This document shows positions 1-10,512 of a DNA stretch of 64,000 nt, in pieces (the stretch's first letter is position 1; the number at the start of each line of letters is the position of its first letter). The notes below the pieces were generated by a model. It was not told where the DNA came from and made no database searches. It saw only the letters and a program-made list of their open reading frames with translations. Position numbers and translations under genes: made by a program. The stretch covers positions 204,402,562-204,466,561 of the forward strand of contig NC_057801.1 in NCBI RefSeq assembly GCF_018294505.1, in the 5' to 3' direction. Source of the stretch: Triticum aestivum. Its lineage: Eukaryota > Streptophyta > Magnoliopsida > Poales > Poaceae.

Positions 1-432
1 TATATCTGATGCCAATGAAAAAGTTTAACTCTGTATTGTTCTTGTAAGTACCTGTTGTCCTTTATTAGTGTACTTATATTTACAGCTAGTTGTTCGTGTA
101 CCATCACTCTGCAGCTTATTTTTCTTCGCCCTCCATTTTCTACACACCAGATCTATATTTACTCTTACCATAAGGTTGGATAACACCGATGGTACTAAAG
201 AAGTTTAGGTCTGCATTGCTCTTGGTTGTACCTTTTGCCTATATCCATGTACTTACATTTAAAGCTACTTGGTTATGTAGCATCACTCTTCATCTTATCT
301 TAAATATTCTCCATCTTTCCTTATATTATCACATCTATATTTACTCTTAACAAAATGTAGAATAAAGGCAATGCTTATGAAGAAGATTCTGTGGTAAACT
401 TCTTGAATTGCCCCCCCCCCCCCATCAGCATG
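1..432. mobile_element. CACTA transposon interior, left of the Gypsy-1 insertion
   Basis: No coding region is visible here. The stretch holds an imperfect tandem duplication with a period of about 182 bp: the motif ATCTATATTTACTCTTA recurs at about 151 and 333, and the surrounding text is alike. A run of 13 C lies at 411-423. The 5-bp sequence GCATG at 428-432 is repeated at 10508-10512 on the far side of Gypsy-1, so this DNA was contiguous with 10513 onward before that insertion. It is therefore assigned, by inference, to the same CACTA element whose tip lies at 14395. The left tip of that element is outside the window. Confidence 0.6.
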
Positions 433-1942
433 TGATGACCCATGAGTGTAGGGGATCTATCATAGTCCTTTCGATAAGTAAGAGTGTCGAACCCAACGAG
501 GAGCAGAAGGAAATGATAAGCGGTTTTCAGTAAGGTTTTCTGCAAGCACTGAAATTGTAGGTAATAGATAGTTTTGTGATAAAATAAATTGTAACGAGTA
601 ACAAGTAAATAAAGTCCAGAAAGGTGGCACAATCCTTTATGTAGCAAAGGATAAGCCTGGACAATTTCTAATAATGAGAAAGGAGCTCCCGAGGACACAT
701 GGGAATTATCGTCAAGCTAGTTTTCATCACATTCATATGATTCGCGTTCGGTACTTTGATAATTTGATATGTGGGTGGACCGGTGCTTGGGTGCTGCCCT
801 TACTTGGAAAAGCATCCCACTTATGATTAACCCCTATTGCAAGCGTCCGCAACTACAAAAGAAGTATTAAGGTAAACCTAACCACAACATTAAACGTATG
901 GATCCAAATCAGCCCCTAACGAAGCAACTCATAAACTAGGATTTAAGCTTGTGTCACTCTAGCAACCCATCATCTACTTATTACTTCCCAATGCCTTCCT
1001 CTAGGCCCAAATAATGGTGAAGTGTCATGTAGTCGACATTCACATAACACCACTAGAGGAAAAGTGAACATACATCTCATCAAAATATCGAACGAATACC
1101 AAATTCACATGACTACTAATAGTAACACTTCACCCATGTCCTCAGGAACAAACCTAACTACTCACAAGCATATCATGTTCATAATCAAAGGAGTAATAAT
1201 ATGCATTAAGGATCTGAACATAAGATCTTTCACAGAGTAAACCAATTAGCATCAACTACAAGGAGTAATCAACACTACTAACAACCCACAGGTACCAATT
1301 TGTGGTTTGCATACTAGATTGGATACAAGATATGAACTAGGGTTTTGAGAGGAGATGGTGCTGGTGAAGATGTTGATGGAGATTGACCCCCTCCCGATGA
1401 GAGGATCATTGGTGATGACGTTGGTGATGATTTCCCCCTCCCGGAGGGAAGTTTCCCTGGCAGAACAGCTCTGCCGGAGCTCTAGATTGGTTCCACCAAG
1501 GTTCCGCCTCGTAGCGGCGGAGTTTCCTCCCGTAATCTTGCCCATGAATTTTTCCAGGGTAAAAGCCTTCATATAGCAGAAGATGGACACCGGGGGGCCA
1601 CCAGGGGGCCCAGGAGACAGGGGCGCGCCCAGTAGGGGTGGGCGCGCCCCCCACCCTCCTGGTCAGGGTGTGGGCCCCCTGGTGTATTTCTTCCGCTCAA
1701 TAATTCTTATAAATTCCAAGAATAGGTTTCGTGGAGTTTTAGGACTTTTGGAGCAGTGTAGAATAGGTTTCCAATATTTGCTCCTTTTCCAGCCAGAATT
1801 CCAGCTAGCGGCATTCCCCCTCTTCATGGTGAACCTTGTAAAATAAGAGAGAATAGCCATAAGTATTGAGATATAATGTGTAATAACAACCCATAATGCA
1901 ATAAATATTGATATAAAAGCATGATGCAAAATGGACGTATCA
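433..1942 (-). repeat. Gypsy-1 3' LTR (left copy)
   Basis: On the plus strand it runs from TGATGACCC to GGACGTATCA, so on the element strand it starts TGATACGTCC and ends GGGTCATCA. It is 1510 bp. It pairs with 9010-10507. A GC-rich inverted repeat at 1601-1682 lies upstream, on the element strand, of a TATA-like GCTATATGAAG (about 1568-1578), the likely core promoter. Differences from the solo LTR and the Gypsy-4 LTRs in the 1290-1350 and 1560-1600 parts mark a distinct subfamily. Confidence 0.93.
1601..1682 (-). promoter_or_regulatory. GC-rich palindrome upstream of the LTR TATA box (Gypsy-1, left LTR)
   Basis: Outer arms CCAGGGGGCCC and GGGCCCCCTGG, then arms CAGGAG/CTCCTG and GGGGCGCGCCC/GGGCGCGCCCC, can fold into one long stem-loop. 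The same structure is at 10164-10247 in the other LTR. The TATA-like box lies just beyond it on the element strand. A promoter role is inferred from position. Confidence 0.6.
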
Positions 1943-1956
1943 ACTCCCCCAAGCTT
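1943..1956 (-). other. Gypsy-1 polypurine tract
   Basis: On the element strand AAGCTTGGGGGAGT directly abuts the 3' LTR start (TGATACG). This is the expected site and composition for the primer of plus-strand DNA synthesis. The same 13-mer core AAGCTTGGGGGAG recurs inside this element at 3430-3442 and 8452-8464. Confidence 0.85.
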
Positions 1957-3470
1957 AGAACTCGCTTGTCCTCAAGCGGAAGCCAATAGCGAAAAATATG
2001 TCCACATGTTTAGAGATACAGGTGTCGATAAAAATAAAATACGGACATGAGGGCATCATGATCATTCTTATAACAGCAACATATATAGATTTTATCATAT
2101 GATTTCTTATGCTCAAGTAACAATCAATTCACAATGTCAAGTATGGTTCAAAAACTTCATTGGGAACTAACAAACTATAATCTTAGTCAATGAAGCAATT
2201 GCAATTTATCATAACATCAGAAAGAGTCATCAATAGAGCTTTTCAGCAAGTTCACATACTCAGCTATCTTGTAGTCTTCTACAATTGCTAACACTCACGC
2301 AATACTTGTGGTTATGGAGTTTCAGCCGGACACAAAGAAAGATAGGGGCTTATTGTGTTGCCTCCCGACGTATTCACCTTTAGGTGATGTCAACAATAAT
2401 AGCCCATGCTAAATTACATCCAATTGGATATATATATCATGATCTTTCACACACGAGGAGCTTGCCAAAGGATAAAATGAAAAAGGAAAAGGTGAGGATC
2501 ACCTTGACTCAAGCATAAAGTAAAAACATAAAGTAAAAGATAGGCCCTTCGCAGAGGGAAGCAGAGGTGGTCATGTGCGTTTAGTGTTGGATGCACAAAA
2601 TCTTAATGCAAAAGAACGTCACTTTATATTGCCCCTTGTATGTGGACCTTTATTATGCAGTCCGTCGCTTTTATTACTTCTACAGCAAGATCGTACAAAG
2701 CTTATTTTCTCTGCACTAATAAGTCATGCATATTTAGATAGCAATTTTTATTGCCTGCACCGATGACAACTTATTTGAAGGATCTACTCAATCCATAGGT
2801 AGGTATGGTGGACTCTCATGGCAAAATTGGGTTTACGGATAAGCACAAGTAGTATCTCTACTTGGTGCAAGGAATTTGGCTAGCATGAAGGGGAAAGGCA
2901 AGCTCAACATGTTTGGAAGGTCAATGACAATATACTTTAACTGAGATGTGAGAAAACATAAACCATTACATTGTCTTCCTTGTCCAACGTCAACTCTTTT
3001 AGCATGTCATACTTAATGAGTGCTCCCAATCATAAAAGATGTCCAAGATAGTATATTTATATGTGAACCTCTCTTTCCTTATCACTTCCTACTAATTGCA
3101 AAGATGACCAAAACTATGTTTATCAACTCTCAACAACTTTTATGCCTCATACTTTCTATATGTGAAGTCATCACTAACCATAAGATTAATATAAACTCTT
3201 TTATTCTTTCTACTTTCTCAAGATCTTAGCAACATAGCAAAGCCCTTGACTCAACACTAATCTTTATTATAGACAACCCACGGACTCGATTACAAAAGAG
3301 ATCACAAAGCAAAACTCAAAACTACTTGATATCAAAACTTCAATCTACTAGATCAAGATACTACTAAAAGGATCGAACTAAATAAAACGGTAAAGATAGG
3401 AGTGTGATGGTGATACGATACCGGGGCACCTCCCCCAAGCTTGGTAGTTGCCAAGGGGAGTGCCCATACC
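1957..3470 (-). other. Gypsy-1 non-coding 3' region
   Basis: This stretch between the accessory ORF and the polypurine tract shows no convincing coding region. It is homologous, with small indels, to 50867-52400 in Gypsy-4, so it is a conserved untranslated part of the family. An extra copy of the polypurine core sits at its upstream edge (3430-3442). Confidence 0.75.
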
Positions 3471-3477
3471 CATGTGA

Positions 3478-3932
3478 TTATGTCTCCTTCTTCAGGGTTG
3501 GTGTTGTGATCTTCTTGGTGATGATGCCCCTTAGGATACGATTCTCCTCCTCGAGCTTATTGACTTGTTGCTTGAGGTCCATAATTACCTTGCAAATCTT
3601 GCCTGTCACGGCTAAAGCTCCTTTTACCCAAGGATGTTGCATAGCTTCTGGAGAACAAGTGACACTCTTTTTCATATTATCATAAGAAAGAAATTTGACA
3701 TTAGAAGGGATGACCGAGTTGGAATGGCTGAGCTCCATAGTTCCCCCATCATAAATCCTGCTTGGAAGCGAGAGGTAACTTCTTGATCCTCCTCCATAGC
3801 ATCTATCCTTTTTAAGTCGGCCTCCATCTCATCCTCCGTTGATGGCCCAAAGTGATAAGCATCGCTGTTTGCTTCTGGGCCTAGTGTCGGGTGAGACACC
3901 CGACTCTCCCCGACTGACTCTTGAGAAGACAT
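3478..3932 (-). pseudogene. Gypsy-1 accessory ORF (coiled-coil), frameshifted
   Basis: Two overlapping minus-strand frames (start at 3932; second frame ending at 3478) read as one protein of about 150 residues with a frameshift near 3720. The N-terminal part is acidic. The C-terminal part has a leucine-rich coiled-coil segment (VNKLEEENRIL) and ends in KKET. The equivalent ORF in Gypsy-4 (52407-52928) is a different sequence, yet also has a coiled coil and ends TTKKET. In Athila elements this position, downstream of pol, can hold an env-like gene; I see no signal peptide or membrane segment here. Function is unknown. Confidence 0.6.
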
Positions 3933-4014
3933 CTTGCTCTAAATCTATGACAGAAACAGCTTGAAACGAAAATAGAGGATATTTGCGTGATACGGTAGTC
4001 AAAACCTTCAGGAG

Positions 4015-4164
4015 TTTATATAATGAATTTTTACCGACCAAAATACATAACGTGCAAGAAAATGGAGTCCGGGAGGCACACGAGGTGCCCAGGAGACAAG
4101 GGCGCACCCAGTAAGGGAGGGCGCGTCCACCAACCTCCTGGAGGCCTCATGTCCCTTTCGGACT
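4015..4164 (-). promoter_or_regulatory. Candidate internal promoter of the Gypsy-1 accessory ORF
   Basis: A 99-bp GC-rich inverted repeat (4066-4164) is followed on the element strand by ATTATATAAA (4024-4015), 83 bases before the accessory ATG at 3932. Gypsy-4 has the same layout with the same spacings (99-bp repeat, 42-base gap, 83 bases to ATG). The repeat is more decayed here than in Gypsy-4. The promoter role is inferred. Confidence 0.5.
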
Positions 4165-4169
4165 ACTTC

Positions 4170-5342
4170 TTTCTTCCTAAAATTCTTAAATATTCCAAAA
4201 CTGATAAAAGTTGCCATTGAAATTGTTTTGGAGTCGGTTACGGTTTCAATAATATTGGTTTCAACATTGATAGGATTACCTGAAATATAATGTTTAATTC
4301 TTTGACCGTTTACCACCCTCGGACTTGTGCCTTCGAAGTTGTTGATTTTTATGGCACCAGAACGATAGACCTCCTCGATAACGTAGGGACCTTCCCATTT
4401 AGAGAGAAGTTTTCCTAGAAAAAATCTTAAACGAGAGTTGAATAATAACACATAATCTCCTACGTTAAACTCACGCTTTTGTATCCTTTTGTCGTGCCAG
4501 TGTTTGACTTTTTCTTTAAATAACTTGGCATTCTCATAGGCTTGGGCTCTCCATTCATCAAGTGAGCTAATGTCAAATAACCTCTTCTCACCGGCAAGTT
4601 TTAAGTCATAATTGAGCTCTTTAATAGCCCAATATGCTTTATGTTCAAGTTCAAGAGGTAAATGACAAGCTTTTCCATAGACCATCTTATATGGAGACAT
4701 ACCCATAGGATTTTTGTATGCAGTTCTATAGGCCCATAATGCATCATCAAGTTTTTTGGACCAAGTCTTTCTAGATCTATTGACAATCTTTTGCAAAATT
4801 AATTTGAGTTCTCTATTGCTCAACTCTACTTGACCACTAGACTGCGGATGATAAGGAGATGCGATTCTATGATTGACATCATACTTAGCAAGCATCTTAC
4901 GGAAAGCACCATGAATAAAATGTGAACCACCATCAGTCATAAGATATCTAGGGACTCCAAACCTTGGAAAAATAACTTCTTTAAGCATTTTAATAGAAGT
5001 GTTATGATCAGCACTACTAGTTGGAATAGCTTCTACCCACTTAGTAACGTAATCAACAGCAACTAAAATATGTGTATAACCATTAGAGGTAGGAAAAGGT
5101 CCCATATAATCAAAAACCCAAACATCAAATGGTTCAATAACAAGAGAATAATTCATAGGCATTTCTTGACGTCTACTAATATTACCAATTCTTTGACATT
5201 CATCACAAGATAAGACAAACTTACGACCATCTTTAAAGAGAGTAGGCCAATAGAAACCAGATTGTAGTACCTTGTGTGCAGTTCTATCTCCAGCGTGGTG
5301 TCCTCCATAGGTGAAACTTGCGTAGGATATGTTCCTATTCAT
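4170..5342 (-). pseudogene. pol: Gypsy-1 integrase part of pol
   Basis: The frame carries the end of the HHCC zinc-binding region ([12 protein letters not shown], then CDECQR), then the catalytic core with Asp in FDYMGPF, Asp in MTDGGSHF and Glu in GQVELSNRE, spaced as D,D-35-E. The C-terminal region has the GKACHLP...AYWAIK block typical of Athila-type integrases. It integrates the cDNA copy into host chromatin. The upstream join to RNase H is broken by stops and a frame change around 5340-5425, so this copy is not translated with the rest of pol. The open frame runs on to 4008 through the inverted repeat, which is probably not meaningful. Confidence 0.85.
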
Positions 5343-5422
5343 GCTTAGTCACACAACGTCTAATAACACCATCTACTCCTTATTTATAAAGGTGTGGTTC
5401 ATCCCAGAAGTAATGTCGAAAA

Positions 5423-7861
5423 TCATAAAAAGAACTTTTTCTCTTGCTGGTATGTGAAACTAGGCGGTATAAATTTAGCAACAATGTAATTAGCATAATC
5501 AACATACCAAGGAGCATTACGAGAAGCATGAATGACCACTAATTGTTCATCAGGAAAGCTATCATCAATAGGCAGTGGGTCATCAAGAACATTCTCTAAC
5601 CTAGACAAGTTGTCTACAACAGGGTTCTCAGCTCCCTTCCTATCAATAATATGTAAATCAAATTCTTGGAGCAAGAGAACCCATCTAATGAGTCTAGGCT
5701 TAGCATCTTTCTTTTCCATAAGATATTTAATAGCAGCTTGATTAGTGTGAATACTAACTTTGGAATCAACAATATAAGGTATAAACTTATCACATGCAAA
5801 CACGACTGGTAAGAATTCTTTTTCAATAGTAGCATAATTTTTCTCGGTAGTATCAAGAGTCTTACTAGCATACTGGATAACATTCAATTTCTTATCAACT
5901 CTTTGCCCTAGAACAGCACCTACAGCATAATCACTAGCATCACACATAATTTCAAAGGGTAAATTCCAATCAGGTGGCTGAACAATAGGTGCAGTGATCA
6001 AAGCTTTCTTAAGTATTTCAAATGCTTCTACACAATCATCATCAAAGACAAAAGGAATATCTTTTTGTAATAAATTAGTCAGAGGCCTAGAGATTTTAGA
6101 GAAGTCCTTAATGAACCTCCTATAAAAACCGGCATGACCAAGAAAACTCCTTATACCTTTTATGTCCTTGGGACATGGCATCTTTTCAATAGCATCAACT
6201 TTAGCTTTATCAACTTCAATACCTCTCTCGAAAATCTTGTGCCCCAAGACAATGCCTTCATTAACCATAAAGTGACACTTCTCCCAATTCAGGACGAGAC
6301 TAGTGTCTTCGCATCTCTGCGAAACTCGACCAAGGTTGCTCAAACAATCATCAAAAGAGGATCCATAAACGGAGAAGTCATCCATGAATACCTCACAAAT
6401 CTTTTCACAAAAATCAGAGAATATAGCCATCATGCATCTTTGAAAGGTAGCAGGTGCATTACATAAACCAAAAGGCATACATCGATAAGCAAAAGTACCG
6501 AAAGGGCAAGTAAAAGTAGTTTTTGATTGATCCCCTGCTGACACAGGTATCTGAGAGAAACCAGAATAACCATCTAGAAAGCAAAAATGTGTGTGTTTGG
6601 ATAGTCTTTCTAGCATTTGATCAATAAAAGGTAAAGGGTAATGATCTTTCTTAGTAGCCTTATTTAATTTACGGAAATCAACTACCATCCTATAACCTGT
6701 AATGATTCTTTGCGGGATCAATTCATCTTTATCATTAGGAACAACGGTAATGCCTCCCTTTGTAGGAACACAATGGAGAGGGCTTACCAAATCATTATCA
6801 GCAACGGGATAAATTATACCTGCCTCAAGGAGCTTTAGTATCTCCTTTCTTACCACTTCTTTCATTTTGGGATTCAGTCGTCGTTGAGGATCTCTAACTG
6901 GTTCGGCGTCTTTCTCCACTGAAATTTTGTGTTTGCATAACGTGGGACTAATGCCCTTAAGATCATCCAGAGTATACCCAATAGCAACTCGGTGCTTCTT
7001 CAGAGTTTTCAATAATCTTTGTTCTTCTTGCTCTGAAAGGTTAGCACTAATAATAATAGGATATATTCTCTTTTCATCAAGATAAGCATACTTAAGATTA
7101 TCAGGTAGTGGTTTGAGTTCAAACACGGGATCACCCTTGGGTGGAGGGGGATCCCCAAGAATTTCAACGGGAAGGTTATGCTTCAGTACATGTTCCTGTT
7201 TAAGGAACACTTCATCTATTTCCCTTCTTTCCTTCATAAACATATCATTTTCATGGTCTAGCAAATATTGTTCTAACGGATTAGTAGGAGGCACGGCAAT
7301 AGAAGCAAGACCAATAATCTCATCCTTACTAGGTGGTTCCCTATCACGAGGTTGTCTACGAAACTTAGCAAAATTAAACTCATCAGACATACCATTTAAG
7401 CCAATGGTGACACTATCTTTTTCACAATCAATCTTAGCCTTAACTGTATTCAAGAAGGGTCTACCAAAAATAATGGGACAAAAGTCATCTTGTGGGGAAC
7501 CAAGAACAAGAAAATCAGCAGGATATTTAACCTTCCCACATAAGACTTCGACATCTCTAACAATCCCAACTGGTTTAATGGTATCCCTATTAGCAAGCAT
7601 AATAGTAACATCAATGTCTTCTAATTCAACGGGTGCAATGTCATGCATAATTTCTTTATATAAGGTATAAGGTATTGCACTAGAACTAGCACCCATATCA
7701 CATAAGCCATGATAACAATGATCTCCTATTTTAACAGAAATAACAGGCATGCCTACGACAGGTCTATGTATCTTAGTATCTGGTCTAGCAATATTAGCAG
7801 TTTCATCACAGAAATAAATAACATGCCCATCTAAATCATCATCCAAGAGATCTTTAACCAT
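5423..7861 (-). pseudogene. pol: Gypsy-1 protease, reverse transcriptase and RNase H part of pol
   Basis: An open frame of 812 codons holds, in order, a retropepsin-like site ([11 protein letters not shown], near residue 55), the reverse transcriptase with its catalytic FMDD box (near residue 490) and an RNase H domain ([13 protein letters not shown]). In RNase H the position that reads HTDH in Gypsy-4 reads HTNQ here (codon at 5741-5743), so a catalytic Asp appears replaced by Asn. The conserved VPKKGG block of the polymerase reads VPTKGG. These changes and the broken junctions to gag and integrase mark it as an inactive copy. The first Met is internal to the original polyprotein. Confidence 0.88.
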
Positions 7862-8026
7862 AGCAATACTAGGTTCAACATTGATTTGCTCAGGAGGTGT
7901 GTAAGTCCTAGTATTACTCTTACGAACAACAGTCGAAGTTTTAGCATGATCCTTTATCCTAACAGGAAAAGGCGGTTTCTCAACATAAGTAGTAGAAACA
8001 ATAGGATCACTATAGGTGATAGTCTT

Positions 8027-8903
8027 TTATTCGACTGTAATAGGTGCAACTACTTTCACTTCAACAGGAGGATTATATTTAAACCATTTCTCTTTAGGGA
8101 GATCAATGTGAGTAGCAAAAGATTCACAGAAAGAAGCTACTATCTCAGTGTCAAGTCCATACTTAGCGCTAAATCCACGAAAAGCATCGGTATCCATAAA
8201 AGATTTAACACAATCAAACTTAGGTGTCATACCTGACTCCTTACCATCGTCGGAACCCCAATCTTCAGAGTTGCATTTAATTCTTTCCAATAAGTCCCAT
8301 TTGAAATAAATAGTCTTCAGCATATAAGAACCAGCACAGGAAGTATCAAGCAGGTTGCAATTATTAAGAGAAAGTCGAGCATAAAAATTTTGAATAATCA
8401 TTTCCCGGGAGAGCTCATGATTGGGGCATGAATATAGGATAGAACTTAAGCCTCCCCCAAGCTTGAGCGATGCTTTCTCCTTCGCGAGGCCAGAAATTAT
8501 ATATGTAATTACGATCACGATGAACAAGATGCATAGGATAGAACTTCTGGTGAAATTCCAACTTCAATCGTTTATAATTCCAAGATCTTGTATCATCACA
8601 TAGCCTATACCATGTCAATGCATCTCCCTTCAAAGATAAAGGGAAGACCTTCCTTTTGACAACATCATCGGGAATACCTGCAAGCTTAAATAATCCACAA
8701 ACTTCATCCACAAAGATAAGGTGTAAATCGGGATGCAATGTTCCATCTCCTGCAAATGGATTAGCTAGCAGTTTCACTATCATACCCGAAGGAATCTCAA
8801 AGTAAATATTTTCATAAAGTTCAGTAGGTTGAGGAGCAACTCTTTGCTCTTCTGGTCGGGGTGAAGATACCCTGAACAAGCCCCTCAAAGGATTAGTTTC
8901 CAT
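8027..8903 (-). pseudogene. gag: Gypsy-1 gag, frameshifted
   Basis: The gag start is probably the ATG at 8903, some 80 bases downstream of the primer site on the element strand. The capsid-type core is clear: [12 protein letters not shown], then a Trp/Lys/Leu-rich segment, then [14 protein letters not shown]. Near 8425-8450 the frame changes, and the rest continues in the frame that ends at 8027. Comparison with Gypsy-4, where gag runs on without a break, locates the damage. Gag forms the virus-like particle that packages the element RNA. Confidence 0.8.
8452..8464 (-). other. Copy of the polypurine core inside Gypsy-1 gag
   Basis: AAGCTTGGGGGAG on the element strand is identical to the core of the terminal polypurine tract. 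It encodes part of QAWGRL in gag. The same match is in Gypsy-4 at 57532-57544. It could act as an internal plus-strand primer or be a coding coincidence. Confidence 0.45.
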
Positions 8904-8980
8904 AGTGACAAGTAACAGAAAAGTTCAGCACACTATATAAATGTTTCCTTACCAAGTTCCACTCACCAAAAGCGCTACAC

Positions 8981-8998
8981 TCCCCGGCAACGGCGCCA
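8981..8998 (-). other. Gypsy-1 primer binding site (tRNA-Asp type)
   Basis: On the element strand TGGCGCCGTTGCCGGGGA begins 11 bases after the 5' LTR end. It is complementary to the 3' end of plant tRNA-Asp, the usual primer of Athila-type elements. Gypsy-2 has the identical site and the same 11-base spacing; Gypsy-4 has two changes. Confidence 0.85.
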
Positions 8999-9009
8999 GA
9001 AAAGAGTCT

Positions 9010-10507
9010 TGATGACCCACAAGTGAAGGGGATCTATCGTAGTCCTTCCGATAAGTAAGAGTGTCGAACCCAACGAGGAGCAGAAGGAAATGATAAGCGG
9101 TTTTCAGTAAGGTTTTCTGCAAGCACTGAAATTGTAGGTAATAGATAGTTTTGTGATAAAATAAATTGTAATGAGTAACAAGTAAATAAAGTAAATAAAG
9201 TGCAGCAAGTAAATAACCTGGACAATTTCTAATAATGAGAACGGAGCTCCCGAGGACACGTGGGAATTATCGTCAAGCTAGTTTTCATCACATTCATATG
9301 ATTAGCGTTCGGTACTTTGATAATTTGATATGTGGGTGGACCGGTGCTTGGGTGCTACCCTTACTTGGACAAGCATCCCACTTATGATTAACCCCTATTG
9401 CAAGCGTCCGCAACTACAAAAGAAGTATTCAGGTAAACCTAACCACAACATTAAACGTATGGATCCAAATCAGCCCCTAACGAAGCAACTCATAAACTAG
9501 GGTTTAAGCTTTTGTCACTCTAGCAACCCATCATCTACTTATTACTTCCCAATGCGTTCCTCTAGGCACAAATAATGGTGAAGTGTCATGTAGTCGACGT
9601 TCACATAATACCACTAGAGGAAAACACAACATACATCTCATCAAAATATCGAACGAATACCAAATTCACATGACTACTAATAGCAAGACTTCACCCATGT
9701 CCTCAGGAACAAACATAACTACTCACAAAGCATATTCATGTTCATAATCAGAGGAGTAATAATATGCATTAAGGATCTGAACATATGATCTTTCACCAAG
9801 TAAACAAATTAGCATCAACTACAAGGAGTAATCAACACTACTAGCAACCCACAGGTACCAATTTGTGGTTTGGATACAAGATTGGATACAAGAGATGAAC
9901 TAGGGTTTTGAGAGGAGATGGTGCTGGTGAAGATGTTGATGGAGATTGACCCCCTCCCGATGAGAGGATCGTTGGTGATGACATTGGTGATGATTTCCCC
10001 CTCCCGGAGGGAAGTTTCCCCGACAGAACAGCTCTGCCGGAGCTCTAGATTGGTTCCGCCAAGGTTCCACCTCGTGGCGGCGGAGTTTCGTCCTGTAAGC
10101 TTGCCCACGATTTTTTCCAGGGTAAAAGCATTCATATAGCAGAAGATGGACACCGGGGGACCACCAGGGGGCCCAGGAGACAGGGGGCGCGCCCAGTAGG
10201 GGTGGGCGCGCCCCCCCACCCTCCTGGTCAGGGTGTGGGCCCCCTGGTGTATTTCTTCCGCTCAATAATTCTTATAAATTCCAAAATTAGGTTTCGTGGA
10301 GTTTCAGGACTTTTGGAGCAATGCAGAATAGGTTTCCAATATTTTCTCCTTTCCCAGCCAGAATTCCAGCTGCCGGCATTCCCCCTCTTCATGGTGAACC
10401 TTGTAAAATAAGAGAGAATAGCCATAAGTACTGAGATATAATGTGTAATAACAACCCATAATGCAATAAATATTGATATAAAAGCATGATGCAAAATGGA
10501 CGTATCA
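9010..10507 (-). repeat. Gypsy-1 5' LTR (right copy)
   Basis: It is 1498 bp with the same termini as 433-1942. Small indels and substitutions separate the two copies, for example a missing block near 9195-9220 compared with 600-660. The GC-rich palindrome is at 10164-10247 and the TATA-like box just left of it, near 10131-10141. Confidence 0.93.
10164..10247 (-). promoter_or_regulatory. GC-rich palindrome in the Gypsy-1 5' LTR
   Basis: Same structure as 1601-1682: outer arms CCAGGGGGCCC/GGGCCCCCTGG and inner GGGGGCGCGCCC/GGGCGCGCCCCC. It lies upstream of the TATA-like box on the element strand. Confidence 0.55.
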
Positions 10508-10512
10508 GCATG

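Larger units (their letters stand above)
433..10507 (-). mobile_element. Gypsy-1: complete Athila-type LTR retrotransposon
   Basis: The element is 10,075 bp and is flanked by the direct repeat GCATG (428-432 and 10508-10512). It has two LTRs of about 1.5 kb, a tRNA-Asp-type primer binding site and a polypurine tract. On the minus strand the order is gag, protease, reverse transcriptase, RNase H, integrase, accessory ORF. The integrase block context (FDVW.FDYMGPF) and the tRNA-Asp primer site are known traits of the Athila lineage; the LTR ends resemble Sabrina/WHAM-type families of Triticeae, but the exact family is not assigned. The coding region is broken in several places, so this copy is not autonomous now. 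It sits inside a CACTA transposon. Confidence 0.93.

Noticed and set aside
4008..4170. C-terminal extension of the Gypsy-1 integrase frame
   Set aside because: The frame runs through the 99-bp inverted repeat and the TATA box and is not conserved in Gypsy-4. It is read-through into control sequence.
8981..8998. Possible tRNA gene, because the sequence matches a tRNA-Asp end
   Set aside because: Only the last 18 bases of the tRNA are matched and the position next to an LTR shows it is a primer binding site. No cloverleaf is present.
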